NCBI GenBank assembly: GCA_014189435.1
Contig: CP050293.1
Span: 4,779,001 to 4,843,000, forward strand
Length of the DNA: 64,000 bases
Source of the DNA: Mesorhizobium loti
GTDB lineage: Bacteria; Pseudomonadota; Alphaproteobacteria; Rhizobiales; Rhizobiaceae
Direction of reading: 5' to 3'
The notes under the pieces are model-generated. The model did no database searches. It worked only from the letters and a program-made list of their open reading frames with translations, and was not told the origin of the DNA. Made by a program: the position numbers and the translations under genes. Numbering within the stretch: the first letter of the stretch is position 1; every line of letters starts with the position of its first letter. Below are positions 44,203-52,989 of the stretch, piece after piece.

Positions 44203-45374
44203 TGAACGGCTCCCATGAGGCTCGGCCGCGCAATCACCAATTCGGTCTCGGGATCAAACAGGTGCATCGGCAGCGGATCGATGTAGAGGTCGACGATCGA
44301 GCCGACGGGCGCCGTGAAATAGCGGCTGAGGCGGGCGGCGATCTCCAACGGTCTGTCGTCGCCGGCCGGGCGCGCATCATCCTTGCCGGTGGGCTGACCC
44401 GCGATCTGGCCGATCAGGACGTTCTCGGCGCCGAGAGCCTCGACGGCCACGACCCGTACGGCAATCTTCTGCCAGTCCGGCTTGTCGGGGCTTTCGTGGA
44501 AATCCTCGGCCCGCACACCCAGAATGACGCGGCGCCCGACACGCCCGCCATAGGCGGCGCGGTGGCGGGCGGGGACGGCAAGCACGGCACCGCTGTCGGT
44601 CAGGACAGAGAGCCCTTCGCCAGGTGCGGCCTGAAGCGTCGCCGGAATAAGGTTCATCGGTGGCGTCGCCAGGAACCGCGCGACGAAGGTGTTGACCGGA
44701 TCGGCATAGACTTCAAGCGGCCGGCCCGACTGGACCAGACGGCCGTCGCGCATGATGCATATGCGATCGCCCATGGTCATGGCCTCGACCTGGTCGTGCG
44801 TGACATGGACAATGGTGCGGCCAAGGCGCCGGTGCAGCTTGACGAGTTCGAGCCGCATTTCGGCACGCAATTGCGCATCGAGGTTGGAGAGCGGTTCGTC
44901 AAGCAGGAAGGCCGCCGGTTCGCGAACGATCGCCCGGCCGAGCGCGACGCGCTGCCGCTGACCGCCGGAAAGCGCTGCCGGCTTGCGGCCGAGAAGATTT
45001 TGAAGACCGAGCAGGTTCGCGGCGTCGGCAATCTTGGCATCGATCACCGCGGCGTCTGTGCCGCGCATCTTCAGCCCGAAGGCCATATTCTGCCGCACCG
45101 ACATATGCGGATAGAGCGCGTAGCTCTGGAACACCACTGCGACGTTGCGGTCGCGCGGCGCGACATTGGCGACGCTCTTGCCACCGATGCGAAGATCGCC
45201 GGAGGAAATGCTCTCCAGGCCGGCAATCATCCGCAGCGTCGTCGACTTGCCGCATCCCGACGGGCCGAGAAAGATTACGAATTCGCCATCGGGAATGGTG
45301 AGATCGACCTCATGCACCCCGTAATTGCCATTGCCGTAGAGCTTGGAAACGCGATCGAGCTCGATAGACGCCAT
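44199..45374 (-). CDS. Carbohydrate ABC transporter ATPase (MalK/UgpC-like)
   Basis: A 391-residue ATPase with Walker A GPSGCGKST (residues 37-45), signature LSGGQRQRVALGRA, Walker B AFLLDEPLSNLDA and a C-terminal regulatory TOBE-like domain (residues about 240-391). It energises the 40961/43372 permeases and could also serve the ATPase-less transporter at 9303-11140. An AT-rich gap of 176 bases separates it from the upstream SDR gene and probably contains its promoter. Confidence 0.93.
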   Translation of the reverse strand: MASIELDRVSKLYGNGNYGVHEVDLTIPDGEFVIFLGPSGCGKSTTLRMIAGLESISSGDLRIGGKSVANVAPRDRNVAVVFQSYALYPHMSVRQNMAFGLKMRGTDAAVIDAKIADAANLLGLQNLLGRKPAALSGGQRQRVALGRAIVREPAAFLLDEPLSNLDAQLRAEMRLELVKLHRRLGRTIVHVTHDQVEAMTMGDRICIMRDGRLVQSGRPLEVYADPVNTFVARFLATPPMNLIPATLQAAPGEGLSVLTDSGAVLAVPARHRAAYGGRVGRRVILGVRAEDFHESPDKPDWQKIAVRVVAVEALGAENVLIGQIAGQPTGKDDARPAGDDRPLEIAARLSRYFTAPVGSIVDLYIDPLPMHLFDPETELVIARPSLMGAVQ

Positions 45375-45470
45375 AGACTTTCCTCATGAACCCGGCCCGA
45401 CCCGGCCGAACGCCAGGGTCGAAGTCGAGTGAATGGTCACCTTAGAGAACAAAATATAACATTAAAAGCC

Positions 45471-45494
45471 TGTTTCATGATCGTATGTGTTCAC
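45471..45494. promoter_or_regulatory. Possible DeoR-type half-sites before the ABC operon
   Basis: TGTTTCA (45471-45477) and TGTTCAC (45488-45494) resemble the half-sites of the stronger operator at 46417-46455. They sit in the AT-rich gap upstream of the ATPase gene, beside a TTATAT-like -10 box on the minus strand (near 45453-45458). If real they would place the transporter under the same DeoR-family regulator. The match is weak. Confidence 0.25.
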
Positions 45495-45550
45495 TTTTTC
45501 TGAGCGGTACGTGCCGGCACCAGGATCCGGTCACAGCCGCCAGGAAGCCT

Positions 45551-46351
45551 TCAGGTCATGTAGACGCCGCCGGTCACGTTGACGCCCTGGCCGGTCATGA
45601 AGCGGGCTTGATCCGAGCAGAGGAACACGACGACGTCGGCGACATCCTCCGGCAGTTCGAGCCGTCCGAGCGGAGTTTGCGCGATATAGTCGGCGACCAC
45701 CCGTTCGGGCGTGACTTGCCGCAGATGTGCCTCCCACTCGACTTCTCGCGATTGCATGCCGGTCTTGACGAACCCTGGGCAGACGGCATTGACGCGGATC
45801 CCCTTGGGCGCGAGTTCGCGGGCGAAGGCCTGCGTCCAGCCGAGCACGGCGAACTTGGATGCCGAATAATGCGCCAGGAGCGGCGCACCGACCTTCGCGG
45901 CAAGCGAGGCGGTGTTGACGATGCAACCCGTGCCCTGCTTGACAAAATGCCGTCCGGCGATCTGATTTGCGAGGAATACGCCGCGGGCATTGACCGAGAA
46001 GTTGAAGTCCCACTCCTCGTCGGTCAGATCCAGCGCGTGCTGCATGGTGGACACGCCGGCATTGGCGATCAGGATGTCGCAACCGCCAAGCGCTTCCAGC
46101 GCAGCGGCGAACGCCGCCTCGACGGAATCGCGACGGCGAACATCGACCGCGACGGCGGCGGCACCGCCGCCAATCTCCTCGGCCGCCTTGCGCGCTGCCT
46201 TGGGATCCAGGTCGCCGATCGCCACGACCACACCTTGCCGCGCCAGGGCGGCCGCGATCGCACGGCCGATCCCCGCGCCACCGCCCGTCACGAAGGCACG
46301 CTTGCCAGCGAGTTCGGCAAGCACGGGAGGGATGACGGAGACAGCCGGCAT
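45551..46351 (-). CDS. SDR-family polyol/sugar dehydrogenase
   Basis: A 266-residue short-chain dehydrogenase with TGGGAGIGRAIA at the cofactor site, NAG, and the catalytic YSASK. The end TGQGVNVTGGVYMT resembles sorbitol, galactitol and related polyol dehydrogenases. The ATG at 46351 fits the family start; an upstream in-frame ATG would run through the operator. It is divergent from the DeoR-family regulator, with the operator between them. It most likely oxidises the imported polyol to a ketose for the kinases on the other strand. Confidence 0.87.
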   Translation of the reverse strand: MPAVSVIPPVLAELAGKRAFVTGGGAGIGRAIAAALARQGVVVAIGDLDPKAARKAAEEIGGGAAAVAVDVRRRDSVEAAFAAALEALGGCDILIANAGVSTMQHALDLTDEEWDFNFSVNARGVFLANQIAGRHFVKQGTGCIVNTASLAAKVGAPLLAHYSASKFAVLGWTQAFARELAPKGIRVNAVCPGFVKTGMQSREVEWEAHLRQVTPERVVADYIAQTPLGRLELPEDVADVVVFLCSDQARFMTGQGVNVTGGVYMT

Positions 46352-46416
46352 GGTCGTATTCTCTCTGCTTGATGGCGGAACGCATTCTGTTGATATCGAG
46401 ATGCATACCAATAAAA

Positions 46417-46455
46417 TCGAACACTGCAAACATATTTTTGTTTGAAAATGTTTGA
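46417..46455. promoter_or_regulatory. DeoR-family operator (inverted pair of direct repeats)
   Basis: Left side: TCGAACA (46417-46423) and GCAAACA (46426-46432). Right side: two copies of TGTTTGA spaced ten bases apart (46439-46445, 46449-46455). The left pair is the inverted form of the right pair, so four half-sites form a dyad in the gap between the SDR and DeoR genes. TGTTCGA/TCGAACA is the known half-site type of GlpR/DeoR-family repressors. The regulator at 46518 is the obvious ligand. Confidence 0.6.
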
Positions 46456-46517
46456 TCATGCGATAGGGTGAAAATCAGCAGACCGCTTCGTCGGCGGCTT
46501 ACCCACCGGATACATCG

Positions 46518-47378
46518 ATGGCAGACGACACCGCCCTTCCCCTATCATCCACGCATGGCGCACCGCGCGATGCCGATCGTCAGCGCCTTCTTGCGCACGA
46601 TCGGCACGCACGCATCCTGGCTCTGCTGCGCCGGACGGGATCGCTCACCGTCGCCGCGGCAGCGGCCGAACTCGCCGTTTCCGACATGACGATCCGCCGC
46701 GATCTCGTCGAATTGGAACGCGAGGGCAGGCTTGCGCGAATCCACGGCGGCGCGATCGAGGCGGACAGCCCGCCGCTGGTCGCCATGGACAGTGAGGAGC
46801 CGAGTTTCGATTCGCGCTTGCGCCAGCGCCGCGACCCGAAGGCGGCGATTGCCGCCGCAGCCGCCGCGCTGGTCTCGGGATACCGCACGATCGCGATGGA
46901 TGTCGGCACCACCACCTATCTGATGGCCGAGCACCTCAAGGACCTTCCGCATGCCAAGGTGTTCACCAACAGCCTCAGGATCGCGGCGTTGCTGAATGGC
47001 GGTGTGCCCGAGGTCTATGTCGCCGGCGGCCGCGTACGCGCCGACGAGATGTCGACCGGCGGGCCTGCGGCCATCGCCCAGTTCGAGGCGCTGTGGTTCG
47101 ACGTCGCCGTGATCGGTGTCTCCGGCATCACGGTGGACGGCCTGTTCGACTATTCCTTCGATGATACCGACATGAAGCGCGCCTATCTCAGACGATCAGG
47201 CACCAAGATCGTGCTGTGCGATTCCGCCAAATTCCTGCGTATGTCGCTGGTGCGGATAGCGCCACTGTCGGACATCGACATCCTCATCACCGATGCCGAG
47301 CCGCCGGCCAAGATCGCCGCGGCGCTCGCCGCGGCCAAGGTCGAGCTGCGCATCGCGCCGCCACTCACGCGCGACTGA
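46518..47378 (+). CDS. DeoR/GlpR-family transcriptional regulator
   Basis: A 286-residue repressor with a DeoR-type helix-turn-helix (residues about 31-87; RILALLRRTGSLTVAAAAAEL, VSDMTIRRDLVELEREG, RIHGGA) and a DeoRC sugar-phosphate-sensing domain (GYRTIAMDVGTTTYLMAEHL; ADEMSTGGPAA; DCS-like LCDSAKF). Such proteins respond to a phosphorylated sugar. It is divergent from the SDR and precedes the BtpA-like and kinase genes, so it probably controls both transcripts. Confidence 0.92.
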   Translation: MADDTALPLSSTHGAPRDADRQRLLAHDRHARILALLRRTGSLTVAAAAAELAVSDMTIRRDLVELEREGRLARIHGGAIEADSPPLVAMDSEEPSFDSRLRQRRDPKAAIAAAAAALVSGYRTIAMDVGTTTYLMAEHLKDLPHAKVFTNSLRIAALLNGGVPEVYVAGGRVRADEMSTGGPAAIAQFEALWFDVAVIGVSGITVDGLFDYSFDDTDMKRAYLRRSGTKIVLCDSAKFLRMSLVRIAPLSDIDILITDAEPPAKIAAALAAAKVELRIAPPLTRD

Positions 47379-47417
47379 GGCGCAATTTTTTCATTTTATC
47401 CCCAAGGAGAAGACTCG

Positions 47418-48218
47418 ATGGTGTTTGATTTTTTCGGCGACAAGAAGAAGGCTGTCATCTCGATGGCACATATCGGTGCCTTGCCGGGGACGCCCCTCTA
47501 TGATGCCGATGGCGGCCTCGACAAATTGATCGATGGCGTACTCGCCGACATCCGCAAGCTGCAGAGCGGCGGCGTCGATGCCATCATGTTCGGCAACGAG
47601 AACGACCGCCCCTATGTCTTCAAGGCACCGCCCGAAGGCATTGCCGCCATGACCGCGATCGTCCAGGCGGTGAAGCCCGAGCTGAAAGTGCCGTTTGGCG
47701 TCAACTATCTCTGGGATCCAACGGCCAGTGTCGCGATCGGCGCGGCCACCGGAGCTCGCTTCGTGCGCGAGATCTTCACCGGCCTGTTCGCTTCCGACAT
47801 GGGCCTGTGGGAGCCTGATTGCGCCGCCGCCTCGCGTCTGCGGCACAATCTTGGCCGCGACGACATGAAGCTTCTCTTCAACATCAATGCCGAGTTCGCC
47901 CACTCGCTCGACCAGCGCCCGATTGAATTGCGCGCCAAGAGCGCGGTGTTCTCGTCGATGGCCGACGCGATCCTTGTTTCCGGCCCGATCACCGGCCAGC
48001 CAGCCGACCAGTCTCATCTGCGCAGCGTCTGCGAGACGATCAAGGACGTGCCGGTCTTCGCCAACACCGGCGTGAACATCGACAATGTCCGCGATGTCCT
48101 CTCGCTGGCGAGCGGCGTCGTGATCGGGACCCATTTCAAGATCGATGGCAATACCTGGAACGCCGTCGACGGCGATCGGGTCAAGCGCTTCATGGATGTG
48201 GTCGCCACTCTGCGTTGA
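47418..48218 (+). CDS. BtpA/SgcQ-family protein
   Basis: A 266-residue TIM-barrel-like protein of the BtpA family (KKKAVISMAHIGALPGTP, GGVDAIMFGNENDRPY, GVNYLWDPTASVAIG, FANTGVNIDNVRDVL, GTHFKIDGNTW). BtpA affects photosystem I in cyanobacteria, but in proteobacteria (SgcQ type) the family sits in sugar clusters and its reaction is not established. It is probably an isomerase or aldolase-like enzyme for the sugar used here. AAGGAG precedes the ATG. Confidence 0.85.
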   Translation: MVFDFFGDKKKAVISMAHIGALPGTPLYDADGGLDKLIDGVLADIRKLQSGGVDAIMFGNENDRPYVFKAPPEGIAAMTAIVQAVKPELKVPFGVNYLWDPTASVAIGAATGARFVREIFTGLFASDMGLWEPDCAAASRLRHNLGRDDMKLLFNINAEFAHSLDQRPIELRAKSAVFSSMADAILVSGPITGQPADQSHLRSVCETIKDVPVFANTGVNIDNVRDVLSLASGVVIGTHFKIDGNTWNAVDGDRVKRFMDVVATLR

Positions 48219-48270
48219 GAGATGGTTCCCTCGGCGACACCGGCCATTGCGCCGGCCCGCCGACATCCTA

Positions 48271-48304
48271 TCAATCATTCCGGGCCGACGTCCGGAATGA
48301 TTGA
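48271..48304 (+). repeat. Perfect 13-bp intercistronic hairpin
   Basis: TCAATCATTCCGG (48271-48283) and CCGGAATGATTGA (48292-48304) pair perfectly around an 8-base loop in the 148-base gap between the BtpA-like and FGGY kinase genes. There is no T-run. It may attenuate or stabilise the mRNA, or be a dyad operator; the sequence is not GC-only like the other hairpins. Confidence 0.5.
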
Positions 48305-48366
48305 CGGTATCGACCGGCCGGCACAACGAGGCCCGGCTGCTTTCCTCGCATTTCGGTGGACTCGAC

Positions 48367-49887
48367 ATGGCGTGCGTTCTAGGCCTCGACATAGGCACCA
48401 CCTCGACGATCGGCATCCTGATCCGGCTTCCCGATCAGGTGCTGGGCCTCGCCTCGCGCCCCGTCACGCTGCATTCCAAGCACGCGGGCTGGGCCGAGGA
48501 AGATCCCGCGCAATGGTGGACGAATGTCCGAGACATCATGCAGGAGCTGCTCAGGACCAGCGGCATCAAAGCCGAAGAGATCGTGGCGATCGGCACCACC
48601 GGCATGCTGCCGGCGGTCGTTCTTCTGGACCATCAGGGCGAGGTGCTGCGGCCGAGCATCCAGCAGAGCGACGGCCGCTGCGGCGCCGAAGTGGCCGAAC
48701 TGCGGACCGAGTGCGATGAGGCGGCTTTTATCGCCAAGGCCGGCAACGGCATCAACCAACAGCTCGTCACCGCAAAGCTGCGCTGGATAGAGCGTCACGA
48801 GCCGGAGGTGTTCAGCCGCATCGCCACTGTTTTCGGCTCCTATGATTACATTAACTGGCGCCTCACAGGCGAACGTGCGGTCGAGCAGAACTGGGCGCTC
48901 GAGGCCGGCTTCGTCGATGTATCGACGCACCGGATCGATGACGATCTGGTGGCGCTCGCGCACGTACCGCGCTCGGCTGTGCCACGAAAAATCATCTCGC
49001 ATGAGATCCTCGGTTCGGTCTCGGCGAAAGCCGCGGATGAGACCGGCCTGGCAGCGGGAACGCCGGTCGTCGGCGGCGCGGCCGACCTGATCGCCTCCGC
49101 GCTCGGGGCCGGAATTGCCAAACCAGGCGACGTCCTCCTGAAATTCGGCGGCTCGGTCGATATCCTGATCGCCACCGACCAGATCAAGCCCGATCCGCGC
49201 ATGTATCTCGATTACCATCTGGTGCCGGGCCTGTTCATGCCCAATGGCTGCATGTCCACCGGCGGCTCGGGCCTCAACTGGTTCGTACGCAATTTCGCCG
49301 GTGGCGAGACCGCCGCGGCACAGGCCGAGGGCATTTCGGTGCATCAGCGACTCGATGGGCTGGCGGCGGAGCGTCCCGCCGGTGCCGATGGTCTCACCAT
49401 CCTGCCCTATTTCCTTGGCGAGAAGACGCCGATCCATGATCCGGCGGCCCGCGGCGTGATCGATGGGCTGACGCTGTCGCACGATATCGGCCATGTCTGG
49501 CGCGCTCTGCTTGAGGCCTACGCCTATGCCATCGCGCATCATGTCGAGGTGCTCAACGACATGGGCCACCAGACCGAGCGCTATCTCGTCTCCGACGGCG
49601 GCTCAAGCAGCAAGGTCTGGATGCAGATCGTCGCGGATGTCTTGCAAAAGCCGGTCCAGCGCCTGACCGGGCACCCCGGCTCTTGCATCGGCGCCGCCTG
49701 GACGGCGGCGATCGGCGTCGGCCTGACCGATGATTGGTCGGGCGTTTCCGGTTTCGTCAGCTTCGCCGACCGCCTCGATCCCGACCCGCGCAAAGCCGAC
49801 ATCTACCGCGACGGCTATCGCCGCTATCGCGATCTCTATGCGCGCCTGTCGGCTCCTGGCGCGACCAGAGCGGGATCGTCATCGTGA
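48367..49887 (+). CDS. FGGY-family carbohydrate kinase
   Basis: A 506-residue kinase of the xylulokinase/ribulokinase superfamily. The N-terminal phosphate motif GLDIGTTSTIGIL is at residues 6-18, followed by GTTGMLPAVVLLD. The C-terminal domain contains GSCIGAAWTAAIGVG and the adenosine motif DGGSSSKVWMQIVADV. It would phosphorylate a ketose or polyol. The ATG at 48367 is chosen because the upstream 22 codons are non-homologous. Its stop overlaps the HAD gene start by one base. Confidence 0.9.
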   Translation: MACVLGLDIGTTSTIGILIRLPDQVLGLASRPVTLHSKHAGWAEEDPAQWWTNVRDIMQELLRTSGIKAEEIVAIGTTGMLPAVVLLDHQGEVLRPSIQQSDGRCGAEVAELRTECDEAAFIAKAGNGINQQLVTAKLRWIERHEPEVFSRIATVFGSYDYINWRLTGERAVEQNWALEAGFVDVSTHRIDDDLVALAHVPRSAVPRKIISHEILGSVSAKAADETGLAAGTPVVGGAADLIASALGAGIAKPGDVLLKFGGSVDILIATDQIKPDPRMYLDYHLVPGLFMPNGCMSTGGSGLNWFVRNFAGGETAAAQAEGISVHQRLDGLAAERPAGADGLTILPYFLGEKTPIHDPAARGVIDGLTLSHDIGHVWRALLEAYAYAIAHHVEVLNDMGHQTERYLVSDGGSSSKVWMQIVADVLQKPVQRLTGHPGSCIGAAWTAAIGVGLTDDWSGVSGFVSFADRLDPDPRKADIYRDGYRRYRDLYARLSAPGATRAGSSS

Positions 49888-50516
49888 TGCATCGCGCCAT
49901 CGCCTGGGACATCGACGGAACGCTGATCGACAGCGAGCCATTGCATCATCAATCCCTCCTCGCCGGCTGCCGCAACTGGAATGTCGATCTCGGCGACCTG
50001 CCCGATCAGGCCTTTCGCGGCATCCATATGGGCGACGTCTGGACAATGCTGCGTCCGCGTCTCCCGGTCGGGCTCGACCAGGCGGAGTGGCTCGCCGCCA
50101 TCAATGCCCACTACGTCGCCAACCGGGCGGACGCCGCTCCAATCCCTGAGGCGCTCGAGACGATCCGGGCACTGGCCGATCGCGGTATTCCCCAGGTCTG
50201 CGTGTCAAATTCCGGCCGGCAAGTCGTCAATGCCAATCTCGATGCGCTCGGCGTGCTCGACCTCATGAGTTTCACGATCAGCCTTGATGACGTATCGATC
50301 GGCAAGCCGGATCCAACGCCCTATCGCGAGGCTTGCCGGCAGCTCGCCTTCGCCCCAGGGTCGGTGGTGGCTGTAGAGGACAGTCGCACCGGCGCTGACG
50401 CCGCACGAGCCGCAGGTCTGTTCGTGGTTGGCTACCTCCCCAGCGGCGGCCTGTTCGGCGACGTCGATCTCAGTACCAACCGTCTTTCGTCGATCCTGGA
50501 TCTGTTTCCCGGCTGA
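49887..50516 (+). CDS. HAD-superfamily phosphatase
   Basis: A 209-residue haloacid-dehalogenase-like hydrolase (beta-phosphoglucomutase/phosphatase type). The nucleophile motif DIDGTLIDSE has Asp8 and Asp10. Motif II is VSNSG and motif III/IV is GKPDPTPY with AVEDSRTGADAA. It would dephosphorylate or mutate a sugar phosphate made in this operon. It is coupled to the FGGY kinase by a TGATG overlap. Confidence 0.88.
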   Translation: MHRAIAWDIDGTLIDSEPLHHQSLLAGCRNWNVDLGDLPDQAFRGIHMGDVWTMLRPRLPVGLDQAEWLAAINAHYVANRADAAPIPEALETIRALADRGIPQVCVSNSGRQVVNANLDALGVLDLMSFTISLDDVSIGKPDPTPYREACRQLAFAPGSVVAVEDSRTGADAARAAGLFVVGYLPSGGLFGDVDLSTNRLSSILDLFPG

Positions 50517-50677
50517 GAGTTTGGCGCAACGCCACCTCCCAGGTGCGCGCTAGGCCATGCCGGTAGAGGATCGTAGCGTGATGGCATCTGGTCGATTCAC
50601 ATCGATTCGGCAAGAATCCCCTTGCGCCTCAGCCTCATGAACCGCAAACGATTCCACACCCCAGGATTGGACGCTTG

Positions 50678-51664
50678 ATGAACGATACCCCCAAAACGCT
50701 GGCACCAGACTCGCTTGGGCCAACCGTGACGATTGGAGAAATCCTGGTAGAGATCGTCGCGAGGGAGACAGGCACCGGCTTCCGGGAACCTATCGACCTC
50801 ATTGGTCCCTTTCCGAGCGGCGCGCCCGCCATCTTTATCGATCAATGCGCGCGTATGGGCGGAGCGGCCGCGATGGTGGGCGTGGTCGGCAACGACGATT
50901 TCGGCTTCGTCAATATCGAGCGCCTGAAGCGAGACGGCGTAGACATTTCCGCCATCGCCGTTTCCCCGGATCATCCGACGGGCAGCGCCTTTGTTCGCTA
51001 TCGCGAGGACGGAAGCCGCGATTTCGTTTACAACATCGCCAAGTCCGCGGCCGCCCGGCTGGAATGGACCCCGCAGGTCGAGGCGCTGATCGCGCGTTGC
51101 GGGCATATCCACGTCATGGGAACGGTGTTCGCAAGTCCCGCCGCCTGGGCGATCACCGAACGCGCGATCCCGCTGATCAAGGCACGCGGCGGCACGATGT
51201 CGCTCGATCCGAACCTGCGCAAGGAATTGCTGGCCCACGGCCAGACCGAGGAGAAATTCGCGGGCCTGGTGGACAAAGCGGACCTGCTGCTGCCGTCGGG
51301 CAACGAATTGTTCCTGGCCGCCGGCACGGACGGCGAGGAACGCGCGATCGAGGCGCTGTTCAAGCGAGGGGTCAAGGAGATCGCCGTCAAGCGCGGCGAA
51401 CATGGCGCGTCGGCCCGTCAACGCACCGGCGCCCACGCCGATTGCCCCGGCCTCATCGTCGAGGAAACGGACCCTACCGGCGCCGGCGATTGTTTCGGAG
51501 GAGCCTATGTCGCATGCCGGCGGCTGGGCATGCCGCTGCAGACAGCGCTCGAATTCGCCAACGCGGCAGGAGCGCGCAACGTCACACGCCTCGGCCCCAT
51601 GGAGGGAGCCGGCACGCGTGCCGAGCTGGAAGATTTCATGGCAAGAACGGCGAGAAGAAGCTGA
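50678..51664 (+). CDS. PfkB-family sugar kinase, candidate tagatose kinase
   Basis: A 328-residue ribokinase-family kinase. It shows the substrate-site start VTIGEILVEIV, GGAAAMVGVVGNDDFG, and the catalytic DPTGAGDCFGGAY with Asp271 as base. Genes of this type adjacent to a GatZ-like gene and a polyol transporter have been shown in Agrobacterium to be D-tagatose kinases. That role fits but is inference. The ATG at 50678 follows a 161-base gap after the HAD gene, so a separate promoter is possible. It overlaps the next start by one base. Confidence 0.88.
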   Translation: MNDTPKTLAPDSLGPTVTIGEILVEIVARETGTGFREPIDLIGPFPSGAPAIFIDQCARMGGAAAMVGVVGNDDFGFVNIERLKRDGVDISAIAVSPDHPTGSAFVRYREDGSRDFVYNIAKSAAARLEWTPQVEALIARCGHIHVMGTVFASPAAWAITERAIPLIKARGGTMSLDPNLRKELLAHGQTEEKFAGLVDKADLLLPSGNELFLAAGTDGEERAIEALFKRGVKEIAVKRGEHGASARQRTGAHADCPGLIVEETDPTGAGDCFGGAYVACRRLGMPLQTALEFANAAGARNVTRLGPMEGAGTRAELEDFMARTARRS

Positions 51665-52932
51665 TGCGTGTGGCGATCGAAGATTTGCCGGCCCTGCACA
51701 GGGAAGGAAAGAAGATCGGGGTGACCTCGGTGTGTTCGGCACACCCCCTGGTGCTCAAAGCTGCACTGCGTCACGGCCGGGAAACCGGTACCACCGTCCT
51801 GATCGAGGCGACGTGCAACCAGGTCAACCATCTGGGCGGCTATACGGGCATGACGCCGGCCGATTTCGCGGCGATGGTGGACGCACTGGCGGCAGCCGAG
51901 CAATGCCCGAAGGACCTAATCGTGCTGGGCGGGGATCATCTCGGCCCAAATCCCTGGAAAGACCGGCCCACCAACGAGGCGATGGCACAGGCCGGGACCA
52001 TGGTCGATGCTTATGTCCGCGCCGGCTTCCGCAAGATCCACCTCGATGCCTCGATAGGCTGCGCGGGCGAACCGGCGGCGCTCGACGACCACACGGTGGC
52101 CGAGCGCGCCGCCAGGCTGGCGGGCATCGCGGAACAGGCGGCAGCGCAGAGCAGCGGGGCAAGCCCGGTCTATATCATCGGCACGGAAGTGCCGCCGCCG
52201 GGCGGCGCCGATCATGCATTGGATGCGATCACCCCGACCAGTCCGGAGGCCGCTCGCCAGACACATGCCATTCACGCCAAAGCATTCCAGGCCGCCGGGC
52301 TTGAAAGCGCGTTTTCCCGCGTCATCGGGCTTGTGGTGCAGCCGGGCGTGGAGTTCGGCAACCAGAATGTGATTTTCTACGACCGGGGGAAGGCCCGCGA
52401 TCTGGCGGCGACTTTGAGCAGATTGCCATCGCTCATTTTCGAAGCTCATTCGACGGACTATCAGGGTGAGAGGCCGTTGCGTGAACTCGTCGAGGACGGT
52501 TTCGCCATCCTCAAGGTTGGCCCCGAGCTGACCTTCAAATTGCGCGAGGCGCTGTACGCGCTCGACCTGATCGCTTCCGATCTGGTGCCTGGCTATGGCG
52601 AGCGGCCGCTTTACCAAGCCATGGAAGAGCTGATGTTCGGCGCCCCCAGGAATTGGGCAAGCCACTATCACGGCAGCGATGCCGACAAGCGGGCACTGCG
52701 CCACTACTCCTATTCCGATCGCATCCGATACTATTGGGCGACCCCGCAGGCCGGGGCCGCCTGCGACCGGCTCTTCGACACGTTGAAGGGCCGGAAGGTG
52801 CCGGTGACGCTGTTTCTCCAGCACCTGCCTTCGGCGCTCGCTTGGGCCGACCGCGCCTGTGACGGCGAGGAAATCGCGATCGATCACGTCCAGCGAAGCA
52901 TCGAGGTCTACGCTCGGGCATGCGGCACCTGA
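51664..52932 (+). CDS. GatZ/KbaZ-like tagatose-phosphate protein
   Basis: A 422-residue member of the GatZ/KbaZ family, classically the non-catalytic subunit of tagatose-1,6-bisphosphate aldolase. Features: VTSVCSAHPLVLKAALRHG, VLIEATCNQVNHLGGYTGM, GGDHLGPNPWK, VGPELTFKLREALYALD and a C-terminal ASHYHGSDADKRALRHYSYSDR. No GatY/KbaY aldolase is encoded nearby. Stand-alone GatZ proteins beside a PfkB kinase have been reported as D-tagatose-6-phosphate 4-epimerases giving fructose 6-phosphate, which fits here. The gene is coupled to the kinase. Confidence 0.87.
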   Translation: MRVAIEDLPALHREGKKIGVTSVCSAHPLVLKAALRHGRETGTTVLIEATCNQVNHLGGYTGMTPADFAAMVDALAAAEQCPKDLIVLGGDHLGPNPWKDRPTNEAMAQAGTMVDAYVRAGFRKIHLDASIGCAGEPAALDDHTVAERAARLAGIAEQAAAQSSGASPVYIIGTEVPPPGGADHALDAITPTSPEAARQTHAIHAKAFQAAGLESAFSRVIGLVVQPGVEFGNQNVIFYDRGKARDLAATLSRLPSLIFEAHSTDYQGERPLRELVEDGFAILKVGPELTFKLREALYALDLIASDLVPGYGERPLYQAMEELMFGAPRNWASHYHGSDADKRALRHYSYSDRIRYYWATPQAGAACDRLFDTLKGRKVPVTLFLQHLPSALAWADRACDGEEIAIDHVQRSIEVYARACGT

Positions 52933-52989
52933 ACCCCTCGTCCTGCCCTTCAAGGCCAGAGCCGATGGGCCGGCGGGCGGCTGGAACGC

